64,000 nucleotides of DNA from Eubacteriaceae bacterium Marseille-Q4139. GTDB lineage: Bacteria > Bacillota > Clostridia > Lachnospirales > Lachnospiraceae. This document shows, piece after piece, positions 8,240-17,305 of this stretch (position 1 is its first letter; every line of letters begins with the position of its first letter). The position numbers were made by a program, and so were the translations under genes. The notes beneath the pieces are model-generated. The model saw only the letters and a program-made list of their open reading frames with translations. It had not been told where the DNA came from and did not search any database. Where the stretch lies: positions 3,645,365 through 3,709,364 of the forward strand of contig JAGTTQ010000001.1 in the NCBI GenBank assembly GCA_018223415.1, in the 5' to 3' direction.

Positions 8240-8659
8240 TTACAGCGCCACAAGGATCATACCCTTTGCATTTTCCGGAAGCTCTTCGCCGTCCATGGAA
8301 ACGCTTAAGACAAAGTTTACATGATATTTTTTGCCGATGTCATCCAGCTCTGCAACCACGGAAGAGATATCTTCACCCTCCAGGCTGGCCAGTTTCAGGA
8401 AGCTGTCAAGGAACATCGTTTCCAGGTCATGATCCTGGGAAATAATGCCGCAGATGAAACCGATAAAGCCCTCCGGGCTATGTACAGGAAATTCTGCTAC
8501 ATTGATGAGACGGATCTTATTGCTGAGCTCATACATATGCTTGGAACTCTTGTCAAGATAAACTACGGAACCCTTGGATTCTTTGATAGCAGTATTTGCC
8601 ATATCCAGTAAATATTTTGTTTTGCCTTTCCCCTTTTTTCCAGCGATAATCTGCACCAT
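8240..8659 (-). CDS. Small P-loop protein of unknown function
   Basis: A 139-residue protein opening with a Walker A-like loop (IIAGKKGKGKTKYLLDMA). A hydrophobic strand ending in Asp (VVYLDKS) and another near the C-terminus (VNFVLSVSMDG) fit a compact NTPase fold. In clostridial genomes similar proteins are sometimes named PilT-like, but no twitching-motility genes are here. It is a monocistronic unit with a strong promoter (8719-8747) and an excellent Shine-Dalgarno sequence (AAGGAGGAG). A nucleotide-dependent role is inferred only from the loop. Confidence 0.75.
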   Translation of the reverse strand: MVQIIAGKKGKGKTKYLLDMANTAIKESKGSVVYLDKSSKHMYELSNKIRLINVAEFPVHSPEGFIGFICGIISQDHDLETMFLDSFLKLASLEGEDISSVVAELDDIGKKYHVNFVLSVSMDGEELPENAKGMILVAL

Positions 8660-8718
8660 AATGATCTCCTCCTTGGATTTATATGATTTGTATAAAAAAA
8701 TCGTTTGTATATGATTTG

Positions 8719-8747
8719 ATTATAGACTAAATATCCAAAAAATGCAA
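8719..8747 (-). promoter_or_regulatory. Sigma-A-type promoter with downstream direct repeat
   Basis: On the minus strand TTGCAT, a 17-base spacer and perfect TATAAT form a strong promoter for the P-loop gene. Just downstream, between the -10 box and the ribosome site, the sequence CAAATCATATA occurs twice (about 8680-8718), a possible operator. Confidence 0.75.
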
Positions 8748-8750
8748 CGA

Positions 8751-9719
8751 CTATTTGACAATATTAGAAATTATCTTCGTCATGCTGTCATACAGCTTGT
8801 CGCGGCTTGCTGCTTTCATGACAACAGACGCATATTCGCGGCCGTCGTCCGTGCGGCTCCCCATAACCAGGCAGTAGCCGGCAGCGTTCGTAGTTCCCGT
8901 CTTTCCGCCGAAAACCGTAAGCCCGGCAGGCGTTTCCGTCTTGCCGTTCATGTAGTAATTCCCCACTGTCCAGGTCACGGTTTTCGCTGCGCCGTCGGCT
9001 CCCGTATAATCGGCCGTGTAGGAATGCGTCCCGATGATTTCCCGGAATTTCGGATATTTCAGGGCTTCGTGGAACATCAGATAGAGGTCATAAGCCGTCG
9101 TGTAGTGCTCCGGCTCCGTTAAGCCGTTGGCGTTGGTGTAGTGGGTGCCGGTGGCCCCGATGTTCCAGGCCTCCTCGTTCATGGCATCTGCAAAAGAATC
9201 AATGCTACCGGCCAGATAGACGGCAATGGCATTGGCCGCATCGTTTCCCGACGGCATCATAAGGCCGTAGAGAAGCTGCTCTAAGGTCATGGTATCACCT
9301 GGCTTCACGCCGCACATGGAGGAACCGGCTTCCGTGATAATCACCTCGTCCCCCACGGTTATCAGGTCGCTTAAATTCCCGTATTTTAATGCCAGGATCG
9401 CCGTCATGATTTTCGTCGTGCTGGCAGGGTTCATCCGTGCCATGGCGTTTTTATGAAACAGGGCCTCTCCGCCGTCAAGGGAAAACACGGCGGCTGCCTC
9501 TGCGTCAAGAGCAGGCGATACGTCGTCCCCATCGGTGATGACAGCAAGGTCTGCCGCAAAGGGCTCCGGTGTGCGGGGCCCCTCTGCGGTAAAGTTTTCT
9601 GCCCGCTCCTCAAAAACATAGGCATCCTCAAAGGCCGGCTTTTTCTGACAGCCGGACACCAGAAGGCCTGCCGCCAGAACGAGGAGCAGGAACCGTTTTA
9701 TTTGTACATTTCCCGCCAT
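8751..9719 (-). CDS. D-alanyl-D-alanine carboxypeptidase (lipoprotein, S11 family)
   Basis: A 322-residue penicillin-binding DD-carboxypeptidase that trims pentapeptide stems of peptidoglycan. All three serine-peptidase motifs are present: SxxK as PASTTKIM, SxN as SGNDAAN, and KTG as FGGKTGTTNAAG. The N-terminus has a lipobox (LLVSGC), predicting a lipoprotein anchored outside the membrane, rather than the C-terminal amphipathic anchor of classical DacA proteins. It overlaps the end of mgsA by 22 bases, so it is the last gene of the mre-min-rodA operon. Confidence 0.92.
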   Translation of the reverse strand: MAGNVQIKRFLLLVLAAGLLVSGCQKKPAFEDAYVFEERAENFTAEGPRTPEPFAADLAVITDGDDVSPALDAEAAAVFSLDGGEALFHKNAMARMNPASTTKIMTAILALKYGNLSDLITVGDEVIITEAGSSMCGVKPGDTMTLEQLLYGLMMPSGNDAANAIAVYLAGSIDSFADAMNEEAWNIGATGTHYTNANGLTEPEHYTTAYDLYLMFHEALKYPKFREIIGTHSYTADYTGADGAAKTVTWTVGNYYMNGKTETPAGLTVFGGKTGTTNAAGYCLVMGSRTDDGREYASVVMKAASRDKLYDSMTKIISNIVK

Positions 9720-10093
9720 TCCAGATCTCCACGGTCGAGAGCCTTGATGAGAAGCTCTGCGGTTGCCAGGTTTGTTGCCAAAGGTACATTGTGGATATCG
9801 CAGAGGCGCACGGCCTTGTTGACATCCGGTTCATGGGATTTGGGAGACAGCGGATCTCTGAGGAACACCACGAGATCAATGTCATTGTTCTCGATCTGGG
9901 CCCCCATCTGCTGCTCCCCGCCGAGATGGCCCGGCAAAAATTTGTGTATATTGAGATTCGTAACTTCCTCGATCAATTTTCCTGTGGTGCCTGTTGCATA
10001 AAGGGTGTGTTTGCTGAGGATCCCCTTATAGGCAATACAGAAGTTCTGCATGAGCTTTTTTTTGGAATCGTGCGCGATCAGTCCGACATTCAT
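9698..10093 (-). CDS. mgsA: Methylglyoxal synthase
   Basis: A 131-residue enzyme converting dihydroxyacetone phosphate to methylglyoxal and phosphate, a bypass that relieves sugar-phosphate stress. The phosphate loop ATGTTGKLIEE and the catalytic region DLVVFLRDPLSPKSHEPD are present. The ATG at 10093 was chosen because it gives the family N-terminus MNVGLIAHDSKKK and has GGAGG 7 bases upstream; the ATG two codons earlier sits too close to that site. Linkage with rodA and a DD-carboxypeptidase is unusual metabolically but the 11-base gap to rodA indicates one transcript. Confidence 0.94.
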   Translation of the reverse strand: MNVGLIAHDSKKKLMQNFCIAYKGILSKHTLYATGTTGKLIEEVTNLNIHKFLPGHLGGEQQMGAQIENNDIDLVVFLRDPLSPKSHEPDVNKAVRLCDIHNVPLATNLATAELLIKALDRGDLEWREMYK

Positions 10094-10104
10094 TGCCATA
10101 CCTC

Positions 10105-11229
10105 CTAATATTCTGGTTTTGTGCTGCGCTGAAGACCTACATTTAAGACAATACCTATTCCTATATACAAACTCACCAGCGAGCTTACTCCGTAGCTTAA
10201 AAACGGAAGGGGAAGCCCCGTGTTGGGGAATACCCCGGTGGCGACTGCAATATTCGTAAACGCCTGGAACCCCACCAGCGCCGCGACGCCGGTGCAGATC
10301 AGCCGGCCGCTTAAATCTCTGGCACGGCTTGCCGTCCGCAGGCATTCGTAAATGAGCAGAAGATACAGTGCCAGCACAGCCATGCAGCCGACAAAGCCCA
10401 TTTCCTCGCCAAGAACGGAAAAAATAAAGTCCGTATGCTCCTCTGATAAGAAGTTGCCGTTTTTAACGGAAATTGCCGTATCATTGAACAGGCCTTTTCC
10501 ATAAAGCTGCCCGGAACCGATGGCCATCATCGAATTGTCCTGCTGGAGGTTTAACTCCGCATACTTCTCAGGCATAATAAACGCCAGGATCCGGTTTACC
10601 TGATATCCCCGCAAAAACGGGACCATCCCCTGCTCTGCGAGAAAAAGCATGATCCCGCCCAGTGGGACAACGACGGCGATGGAGCCCAAAATCCATTTAT
10701 AGTCGATGCCGGCGGCAAAGATCAGGCAGAGAATGAAAACGGCGATGACAATGCTCGTGGAAAGATCCGGCTGCTCCAAAATCAAGAACAGCGGAACCGC
10801 GGCAAACACCGCCACAGACAAAAGGACGAGCGGCCGGTTGATCTTTTCCTGGTATTTTTCCAGATACCAGGAAAAGAAAAGGATCAGGCCGATCTTTACA
10901 AATTCGGAGGGCTGGAAGCGGCCGATGACGGGGAGTTCGATCCACCGCATAGAGCCGCCGCCCAAAGCCCCGTTTAAAATAACTGCCGCAAGGATCACGA
11001 TACAGCCAAGATAGATGACCCAGTTGAACTTAAGGAGCCATCGGTAATTGATAAAGGCAAGGGCGGCTGCCATGCAGAGCCCTCCCGCGAACCCAATGAG
11101 CTGTTTTTCCGTATAGCTTGTATCTCCGGCCACAGCACTGTTGATGACGACAATCCCGACGGCCGTCAGAGCCATCACATAGAGCAGGATCCGGATATTA
11201 AAGCTGCGAAAATTGTATTCAGAAAACAT
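10105..11229 (-). CDS. rodA: RodA-type SEDS peptidoglycan polymerase (FtsW/RodA/SpoVE family)
   Basis: A 374-residue polytopic membrane protein with about ten hydrophobic segments, the SEDS glycosyltransferase that polymerises lipid II with its partner PBP2. Family signatures seen are QPDLSTSIVIAVF, the TDFIFSVLGEEMGFVG motif with the catalytic-loop Asp region, and GLPLPFLSYGVSSL near the C-terminus. The ATG at 11229 overlaps the minE stop (TAATG). Assignment to RodA rather than FtsW rests on being in the operon with mreCD, mrdA and minCDE. Confidence 0.92.
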   Translation of the reverse strand: MFSEYNFRSFNIRILLYVMALTAVGIVVINSAVAGDTSYTEKQLIGFAGGLCMAAALAFINYRWLLKFNWVIYLGCIVILAAVILNGALGGGSMRWIELPVIGRFQPSEFVKIGLILFFSWYLEKYQEKINRPLVLLSVAVFAAVPLFLILEQPDLSTSIVIAVFILCLIFAAGIDYKWILGSIAVVVPLGGIMLFLAEQGMVPFLRGYQVNRILAFIMPEKYAELNLQQDNSMMAIGSGQLYGKGLFNDTAISVKNGNFLSEEHTDFIFSVLGEEMGFVGCMAVLALYLLLIYECLRTASRARDLSGRLICTGVAALVGFQAFTNIAVATGVFPNTGLPLPFLSYGVSSLVSLYIGIGIVLNVGLQRSTKPEY

Positions 11230-11510
11230 TAAAAGCAAGTCCCCTTAGTAAGCAGGACACGAATCGGAATGCTGGCATACAGCACCGGAAGACCGGCCGC
11301 GGACTGGGAGTCCTCCACCTGCGTAATTTTGATTTCCAGGCCGTTCGTGTCGATTTCCATGTATTTTGAAATGGCTTTTATCATGTCATCCTTGATCATT
11401 TCAAGGATTTCCGGCGTACAGCCAGCCCGGTCGGCAATCAGGACGAACTGAAGCCGCCGCTTGGCAATGGTTCCGGAATTCCGTTTTGTCAGGATTTCCA
11501 AAAGATTCAA
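11229..11510 (-). CDS. minE: Cell division topological specificity factor MinE
   Basis: A 93-residue activator of the MinD ATPase that drives Min oscillation and restricts Z-ring placement. The N-terminal membrane/MinD-contact helix is visible as SGTIAKRRLQFVLIADR, followed by the dimerisation domain with EILEMIKDDMIKAISKYMEI and VLYASIPIRV. Normal length. It lies 7 bases after minD and shares a TAATG junction with rodA. Confidence 0.95.
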   Translation of the reverse strand: MNLLEILTKRNSGTIAKRRLQFVLIADRAGCTPEILEMIKDDMIKAISKYMEIDTNGLEIKITQVEDSQSAAGLPVLYASIPIRVLLTKGTCF

Positions 11511-11517
11511 GCCTCTC

Positions 11518-12309
11518 CTACGCTCTCTTTAAAAGCCCGGTCAGCCTCGAGAAAAATCCCCGGTTTAACTCAAGATCCATAATCGGTACCTCCTGACCAA
11601 GTACACGCTTGCAGATATTGAGATATGCCTGTCCGGCGAAGGAATTCATCCCCACGAGCGGTTCTCCCTGGTTCGTGGAAATGACGATCTCCTCATCGTC
11701 CGGAACGGCTCCCAGGATCGGGATCCCCAGAATGTCCGTCACGTCCTCAATGGACATCATGTCGCCGCGGCGCACCATGTCCATGCGGATCCGGTTGACG
11801 ATCAGATCCAGCTTTTTGATCTCGGCCGCCTCCAAAAGGCCCACGATCCGGTCGGCATCGCGGATGGCGGAGACCTCCGGCGTCGTCACCACAAAGGCGC
11901 GGTCAGCGCCGGCGATGGCGTTTTTAAATCCCTGCTCGATCCCGGCAGGGCAGTCCAACAGTACATAATCAAATTCTTCTCTTAAATCGTCCACCAGCTT
12001 CATCATCTGGCCCGGGGACACGGAAGACTTGTCCCTCGTCTGGGCGGACGGAAGTAAAAACAGGTTCGGATATCTTTTGTCTTTTATAAGGGCCTGCTTC
12101 ATTCGGCAATTCCCCTCCACGACGTCCACAAGGTTGTAGACGATGCGGTTTTCCAGTCCCATGACCACGTCCAGGTTCCGAAGGCCGATGTCCGTATCAA
12201 TGAGCACCACCTTCTCACCAAGCATGGCGAGACCTGTTCCGACATTCGCAGAGGTCGTCGTCTTGCCAACACCCCCTTTACCGGATGTAACAACAATGAC
12301 TTCACTCAT
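11518..12309 (-). CDS. minD: Septum site-determining ATPase MinD
   Basis: A 263-residue ParA/MinD-type ATPase that binds the membrane when ATP-bound and recruits MinC. The deviant Walker A motif SGKGGVGKTTTSAN, the switch region LIDTDIGLRNLDV and the DYVLLDCPAGIEQG motif are intact. The C-terminus FFSRLTGLLKRA fits the membrane-targeting amphipathic helix. In order with minC upstream (71-base gap) and minE downstream. Confidence 0.97.
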   Translation of the reverse strand: MSEVIVVTSGKGGVGKTTTSANVGTGLAMLGEKVVLIDTDIGLRNLDVVMGLENRIVYNLVDVVEGNCRMKQALIKDKRYPNLFLLPSAQTRDKSSVSPGQMMKLVDDLREEFDYVLLDCPAGIEQGFKNAIAGADRAFVVTTPEVSAIRDADRIVGLLEAAEIKKLDLIVNRIRMDMVRRGDMMSIEDVTDILGIPILGAVPDDEEIVISTNQGEPLVGMNSFAGQAYLNICKRVLGQEVPIMDLELNRGFFSRLTGLLKRA

Positions 12310-12380
12310 AAGAATATCCTCCTGTATTTAGTTGTCCCTGACTCTTCTATTCTACATGAAAATTAAAAATATTTCCAGTA

Positions 12381-13046
12381 TTAAATGAAATTTAATGCGC
12401 TCAGGAAGTTCTTTTTTATGGGCTCGGAACAAATCCGACCATTTTCTACAAGAATTATCATCGGGCCGCGGTCAAAAATGCGTTTTCGGCCGTTTCCCAT
12501 GAGCGTCAGGTCTGCAATCTTCACCTGCACCGGCTCCATCTCCAAAGCCACCACGACGGCTTTCCTGTTTCCTGAGAGGCCGGCGGTGACGCTGCCCCGC
12601 AGGGCGCCGAGGACGATGACGTTCCCCTTCGCCAGGATGCGGGCGCCCTTTTCCACGTCGCCGATGACGACAATGCTGGCTTCCGACTCCAGGACGTCGC
12701 CGTCCCGCAGGCTCCCCTTATAGAACTGTCCCGTGTGGGAGGACAGCTCCATAAGCTTTTCGTTCAGTGCTTTTTCACACCGTTCAATGCGCTCCCCGTC
12801 GGAATCCAGGAGGCAGAGCACCTCGATCCCTGAATTCTCCGTAACCGCATTGACGATTCTGAATTCTTCTTCTGCTGTAAGGGCCCTGCCCTCTAAGGTC
12901 AGGGTCATCTGGGCGGAACCCCAGAATTTGGCGGTTTCCTTAAATTTCTCCCTGACGGCGCCAAGGAGCGCTTCAAAGGGGACGCCGGGATCGAGATAGA
13001 CGGTCATACCGGCCTTGTTCCCCTTGATTACCACCGTGTTTCGCAT
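12381..13046 (-). CDS. minC: Septum site-determining protein MinC
   Basis: A 221-residue FtsZ-assembly inhibitor. The N-terminal domain (about residues 1-100) is the FtsZ-binding part. The C-terminal half is the right-handed beta-helix that dimerises and binds MinD, recognisable from GDVLESEASIVVIGDVEKGA, ILAKGNVIVLGALRGSVTAG and the family pattern VQVKIADLTLMG. It follows mrdA by 21 bases and precedes minD. Confidence 0.93.
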   Translation of the reverse strand: MRNTVVIKGNKAGMTVYLDPGVPFEALLGAVREKFKETAKFWGSAQMTLTLEGRALTAEEEFRIVNAVTENSGIEVLCLLDSDGERIERCEKALNEKLMELSSHTGQFYKGSLRDGDVLESEASIVVIGDVEKGARILAKGNVIVLGALRGSVTAGLSGNRKAVVVALEMEPVQVKIADLTLMGNGRKRIFDRGPMIILVENGRICSEPIKKNFLSALNFI

Positions 13047-13067
13047 AAAAGAATCCCCCTTCCGTGC

Positions 13068-15947
13068 CTAGTCTCCGATCTCGACGTTGGAGACGCTCGA
13101 CGCGCTGTTGTCCAGAACTGCTTCCAGACCTGTATAGCCATAGTAGAACCGATAGATATTTTTTGCCGCTGTCGCCGCATTGGAGGACGAATATCCGTAA
13201 GGGATATTGACCGTAACGGCGATCTCCGGGTTATCATACGGGGCAAAGGACACGAAGAACGCATGGTTGATCTTATGGCCGTTCTTAATCTCCTCTGCCG
13301 TACCGGTTTTTCCGGCAATGTCCACCTCCAGGTCGCTGAAGATCCGTCTGGCGGAGCCGTTGGAAATAACGCGGCGCATACCAAGCTGTACGGCATCCCA
13401 GGTGGATTCGGCCATATCTGCATGGGAGCGGACTTCAGGCGAAAAGTCTTCAATCAGGTTCCCCTGGGAATCCGTCATTTTATCGAGAAGACTTAAGCTA
13501 AAGACCGTGCCGCGGTTTGCAATGGCGGAAATATATCTGGCAAGCTGTACGTTGGAATACTGGTTCGTGCCCTGCCCGATGGACGATGCCTCGGGATTTT
13601 CCGTCGTCATGTGGGGTGACCGCTCGGAGATCTCGATGCCGGAAGTCTCGTCGAGGCCGAACATGGCCGCGTATTTCCGGATGGTCTCAATTCCCTTTTC
13701 CGGATCATACGTCCCGTCCTCATGGAGAGAGAACCTGTGGCCCATCTCAGCCATGAAAACATTGCAGGAATTCTGGATGCCTCCCACCACGCCGAGTACG
13801 CCGTGGGCGCCGGGATAAATCCAGCATTTCAAATGCGGAGTAATCTCCTGGTACTGGCCGGTACATGTGACCGTGTCCGTAAGGCTCACAACGCCTTCTT
13901 CCAGGGCGGCTGCGGCGATGATCGGCTTAAAGGTGGAGCCGGGCGCCTTCTGGGCCTGGGTCGCATTGTTGAACAGCGGAAGCGACAAGTCGTTGTTCAG
14001 CTTATTGTAGTAATCGGCATCGACGGTGCCGGAAAACTTGTTGTTGTCATAGCTCGGGTACGTCACGAGCGCCAGCACCTCGCCGGTGTTTACATCGGTG
14101 ACGACGCAGCCGGCCGAACAGGGATCCAGGGCAAGCTGTGCCGGCGTGATCTCGATGTCGGAGATCTTCTGGCGGATAAACTGGAAGGCGTATTCCTCTC
14201 CGCCTGCCGCAAGCATCCGGTACTCGTTCTCATCGTAAGCCAGGATATTCTGGGAGTACAGAGCCAGACACAGCTCACGCCCGGTCACGGTCCCGGCGTT
14301 GATCAGGTACCGGTAAATTTTCTTTGCAAAGGCCGTATCCGTTTTTAAGTCTTCCATGATATATTCCACAAGGATGTTATAAATATCGTCGGCACCGGAA
14401 TATTTCGTATCCACGGAAAGCTTCGTGGTGTCGATCCAGCTGTCGGCGATACCGGCGTAGAGGTAATCCCTGAGGCTGATGGAATCCTCGCGCCAGGAAA
14501 GATACGCCTCGGAATCCTGGGGGATTTTGTCAGAGACAACGATCCCCTGGTCAGACAGGTACGTGTAAATATACTGCATGTAAGAATACATGTCCTCGGA
14601 AAGCGCCGACATGGGCACGGCATTTTCGTCTGTCAGCTCCGACCGCAGGCTCCCGAGAACCTGCTCCCTGGCAGCGGAATATTTGGCATAGATATCTTTC
14701 TCCACCTGGGAGGCCTCGGCGGCGGAAAAGGCGTTGAAATCCAGGATGTTGTTGTTGATGAACTGGAAGTACACATCCTTTACGGGAATCGGGATGTCAG
14801 AGGCCTTTGTGTAATCGGCGTCCGTCAGATCCCGGTTCACAAGCTTCGACGTGAGGACGCCGGCAAGCTGCTGCTCTAAAATATGGTAAATACCGATCTG
14901 AAGCTCCCGGTCGACAGTCAGGTAGATGTCATTTCCCGCCTCCGGCGCCTCCTCCGAGACGATTTCCAGAATCCGTCCCATGCTGTCCACGTACATGGTC
15001 TGGGAGCCCTTTTTCCCTTTCAGGTATGACTCCATGGAGGACTCGATTCCCGTCTTTCCCACCAGATCCGTAAGCTCATAATCGGAGTCCGATTTTTTCA
15101 GCTCCTCCAGCTCCTCGTCCCAGATTTTCCCGATATAGCCGATGATCGGGGCGAAGTAAACGCTGTCGTTGTAGACGCGGTTTGTTGTCTTTTCTATGTT
15201 CACGCCTTTTAAATCAGCAGAGTTTTCCAGGACATCCGTCATAGTCTCCTTGCTCACGTTGGCGGCAACCGTCGTCGACTCGTACTTCCGGTATGCGGTG
15301 AAATTCATGGTATAGCGGATGTTGGCGATGGCCAGCGCCTCTTCGTCAGTCAGGGCTATGGGATTTCCATCCTTATCCGTCAGCTTGTCTAAGCCGTAGG
15401 CCTTCTTCCGGCTCTCCAAAATCTCCCTGGCCGTCACGTCCGACGGCGTCGTGCCCTCTTCGTTGTCCAGCTCGTCGATGCTTCTTAAGCCGTAGTAATC
15501 CCGCAAAAACCGCTTCCGCTCCAGCTCGCTGGTTGTTGTAAAGACAAGCTCCCCGGTATAGTCAAAGCCGATGGCAAGATCGCCCTGGATCTTTTCGCCG
15601 TGGCGGTTTAAAATCTGCACCAGCTCAAGGAGCATCAGATTCCGCTCGTTGGTGGTGGAAAACTGCCCGTTGTCCTGGATCGTCACGTTGTAGGCCAGCT
15701 CATTATAGGCCAGCACGTTCCCGTTCCTGTCATAGATGTTCCCGCGGGTGCTGGGAAGGCTTACGACCTTCTCGGTTTTTGCCATGTAATTTTCCTGATA
15801 AGTCTCGCCCTCGATGATTTGGAGGTTGAAAAGCCGGACAGCCAGGACGGAAAACAGGCATGTAAAAAACACGCCCAGAAGGAAAAGCCGCGAGGCGAAG
15901 AGTTTTTTCACGAAATCCTTTAGAATTTCCAGTAAGTCATTAAACAA
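13068..15947 (-). CDS. mrdA: Penicillin-binding protein 2 (class B transpeptidase), long form
   Basis: A 959-residue elongasome transpeptidase that cross-links the glycan made by RodA. It has one N-terminal membrane helix (about residues 20-40), a dimerisation/pedestal domain starting at VVSLPSTRGNIYDRNGNVLA, and a C-terminal transpeptidase domain with SxxK as APGSTFKPI, SxN as NSCNVFMAE and KTG as AGKTGTAEE. The protein is much longer than the roughly 620-700 residues of well-studied PBP2s; the extra length is an insertion of about 250 residues around residues 360-620, before the catalytic serine. It overlaps mreD by 8 bases. Confidence 0.94.
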   Translation of the reverse strand: MFNDLLEILKDFVKKLFASRLFLLGVFFTCLFSVLAVRLFNLQIIEGETYQENYMAKTEKVVSLPSTRGNIYDRNGNVLAYNELAYNVTIQDNGQFSTTNERNLMLLELVQILNRHGEKIQGDLAIGFDYTGELVFTTTSELERKRFLRDYYGLRSIDELDNEEGTTPSDVTAREILESRKKAYGLDKLTDKDGNPIALTDEEALAIANIRYTMNFTAYRKYESTTVAANVSKETMTDVLENSADLKGVNIEKTTNRVYNDSVYFAPIIGYIGKIWDEELEELKKSDSDYELTDLVGKTGIESSMESYLKGKKGSQTMYVDSMGRILEIVSEEAPEAGNDIYLTVDRELQIGIYHILEQQLAGVLTSKLVNRDLTDADYTKASDIPIPVKDVYFQFINNNILDFNAFSAAEASQVEKDIYAKYSAAREQVLGSLRSELTDENAVPMSALSEDMYSYMQYIYTYLSDQGIVVSDKIPQDSEAYLSWREDSISLRDYLYAGIADSWIDTTKLSVDTKYSGADDIYNILVEYIMEDLKTDTAFAKKIYRYLINAGTVTGRELCLALYSQNILAYDENEYRMLAAGGEEYAFQFIRQKISDIEITPAQLALDPCSAGCVVTDVNTGEVLALVTYPSYDNNKFSGTVDADYYNKLNNDLSLPLFNNATQAQKAPGSTFKPIIAAAALEEGVVSLTDTVTCTGQYQEITPHLKCWIYPGAHGVLGVVGGIQNSCNVFMAEMGHRFSLHEDGTYDPEKGIETIRKYAAMFGLDETSGIEISERSPHMTTENPEASSIGQGTNQYSNVQLARYISAIANRGTVFSLSLLDKMTDSQGNLIEDFSPEVRSHADMAESTWDAVQLGMRRVISNGSARRIFSDLEVDIAGKTGTAEEIKNGHKINHAFFVSFAPYDNPEIAVTVNIPYGYSSSNAATAAKNIYRFYYGYTGLEAVLDNSASSVSNVEIGD

Positions 15948-16470
15948 TCGTTGTGTCTCTCCTTTTTTCCATCTCTTCTAACTTCCGGCTGATGAAAAGG
16001 AACAGCCGGTACACAGCCAGAGTCGTGACAACCGTGAAGATCGTTTCCGGAAGAATGATGTTCACGAGATAATAGCCGAAATCCAGCCGCCCCCGGATTA
16101 AGAAGCTGAACATATAGAGATAGAGGTTGTATGCCAGCTCATTTAACACGCAGAGCACAAGGGGCAGCGTGATGTAGTCCTCATAATAGTATTTCGTGCA
16201 GATCCCGTTGACGTAGCCCATCCACACGAAGATCAGCGTATAAAAGCCCAGGGCGCCGCCGGATGAAAGATCCATGAAAAGCCCTGCCACGAGCCCGTAG
16301 GCCATTCCCGACCGGCTGCCTCTTATGAAGCCGAAGGAAAAAATCAGGATCACAAGCAGGTTCGGGTATGCCGAGAGAAACGGCATTAACGGGAACACGC
16401 TGCTCTGGATCGTAAACGCCAGGACGATTAACACCAGGTTGATGGCGATCTGTTTGAGATTGCTATTCAT
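15940..16470 (-). CDS. mreD: Rod shape-determining protein MreD
   Basis: About 176 residues with five or six hydrophobic segments, the membrane partner of MreC in the rod complex. The conserved FGFIRGSRSGMAYGLVAGLFMDLSS-type region (G-x-x-G and LxxDxxSG) is present around residues 48-72 and marks the family. The ATG at 16470 overlaps the mreC stop by 8 bases; an upstream in-frame ATG at 16488 would deepen the overlap. The end overlaps mrdA by 8 bases. No mreB lies next to mreC here. Confidence 0.88.
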   Translation of the reverse strand: MNSNLKQIAINLVLIVLAFTIQSSVFPLMPFLSAYPNLLVILIFSFGFIRGSRSGMAYGLVAGLFMDLSSGGALGFYTLIFVWMGYVNGICTKYYYEDYITLPLVLCVLNELAYNLYLYMFSFLIRGRLDFGYYLVNIILPETIFTVVTTLAVYRLFLFISRKLEEMEKRRDTTIV

Positions 16471-17305
16471 CGAAATCAGGCCCCGCATCCTTTGTATCCG
16501 TAATCACCAGAACCTCCTGGAGCCTGTCAAACTGGGCCACAGGGATCAGGTATCCGGATTTGCTTAAATTGTCGTTGTAGTCTACCGTAATATCCGCGGC
16601 ATAGCCGATCAGGATGCCGGGAAGGAATTTTTCACTGATATTGGAGGTGACGATCATGTCGCCGTCCTCGATATCGTCGTCCTTTTCCATGTAGGAAAGC
16701 CTGAGGCGGCCTTCCTCGAAAAGCTTTAAGTCGCCGGAAACGATGCAGGAATCGCCGGAATCCTGGGCCATGGCGCTGACCTGGCTGGAATCGTCGATGA
16801 TGGAGCGCACCGTGGCATAATTGGCGCCCACGTCGGTCACGATCCCCACAAGGCCGCCGCCTGCGATGACGTTCATGCCCTCGCGGATGCCGTCGTCAGA
16901 GCCTTTGTTGATCCGGAACACATGGAACCATTCGCCGGTATCCTTGGCAATGATCCTGGCTCCCACTTTCTGATACTGCATGTACTGCTCGTCCAGCTCA
17001 TAGAGCTTTCTGAGCCTGGAAAGCTCCTCCTGTTCTGCGCGGAGCCTGGTGTTTTCTTCTGTCAGTTCGTCCACTCTGGCCTGGAGCTTTTCCTTGTCCT
17101 CAAGCGCCGTGCTGAGTTCTTTGATTTTGCTGGCCTCGCTGTAAATGCTGCCGCCAACGGCATTGATCCCGGTCTGAAGCGGGACGAGCACATAGCCGAC
17201 CGCATCCCGCAGCGGGTTTAAAATAGTACCGTTTACGGTAGTGACGCCGATCATGCAGATACAGAGCACGGTCAGCCCGGCCAAAAAATACTTGGTGTTC
17301 TTCAT
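16463..17305 (-). CDS. mreC: Rod shape-determining protein MreC
   Basis: A 280-residue bitopic membrane protein that activates PBP2-RodA. After a membrane helix (about residues 4-24) comes a coiled coil rich in Glu/Leu (ALEDKEKLQARVDELTEEN, residues about 55-95). Then the paired beta-barrels follow, with the recognisable GVVTDVGANYATVRSIIDDSSQVSAM-like region (here GLVGIVTDVGANYATVRSI). The ATG at 17305 overlaps the radC stop as ATGA; the longer in-frame start at 17344 lies inside radC. Confidence 0.93.
   Translation of the reverse strand: MKNTKYFLAGLTVLCICMIGVTTVNGTILNPLRDAVGYVLVPLQTGINAVGGSIYSEASKIKELSTALEDKEKLQARVDELTEENTRLRAEQEELSRLRKLYELDEQYMQYQKVGARIIAKDTGEWFHVFRINKGSDDGIREGMNVIAGGGLVGIVTDVGANYATVRSIIDDSSQVSAMAQDSGDSCIVSGDLKLFEEGRLRLSYMEKDDDIEDGDMIVTSNISEKFLPGILIGYAADITVDYNDNLSKSGYLIPVAQFDRLQEVLVITDTKDAGPDFDE

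Noticed and set aside
13068..15947. Frameshift or fusion explaining the long PBP2 gene
   Set aside because: The frame is continuous, all motifs are in order, and the neighbours overlap normally at both ends; it reads as one long gene.
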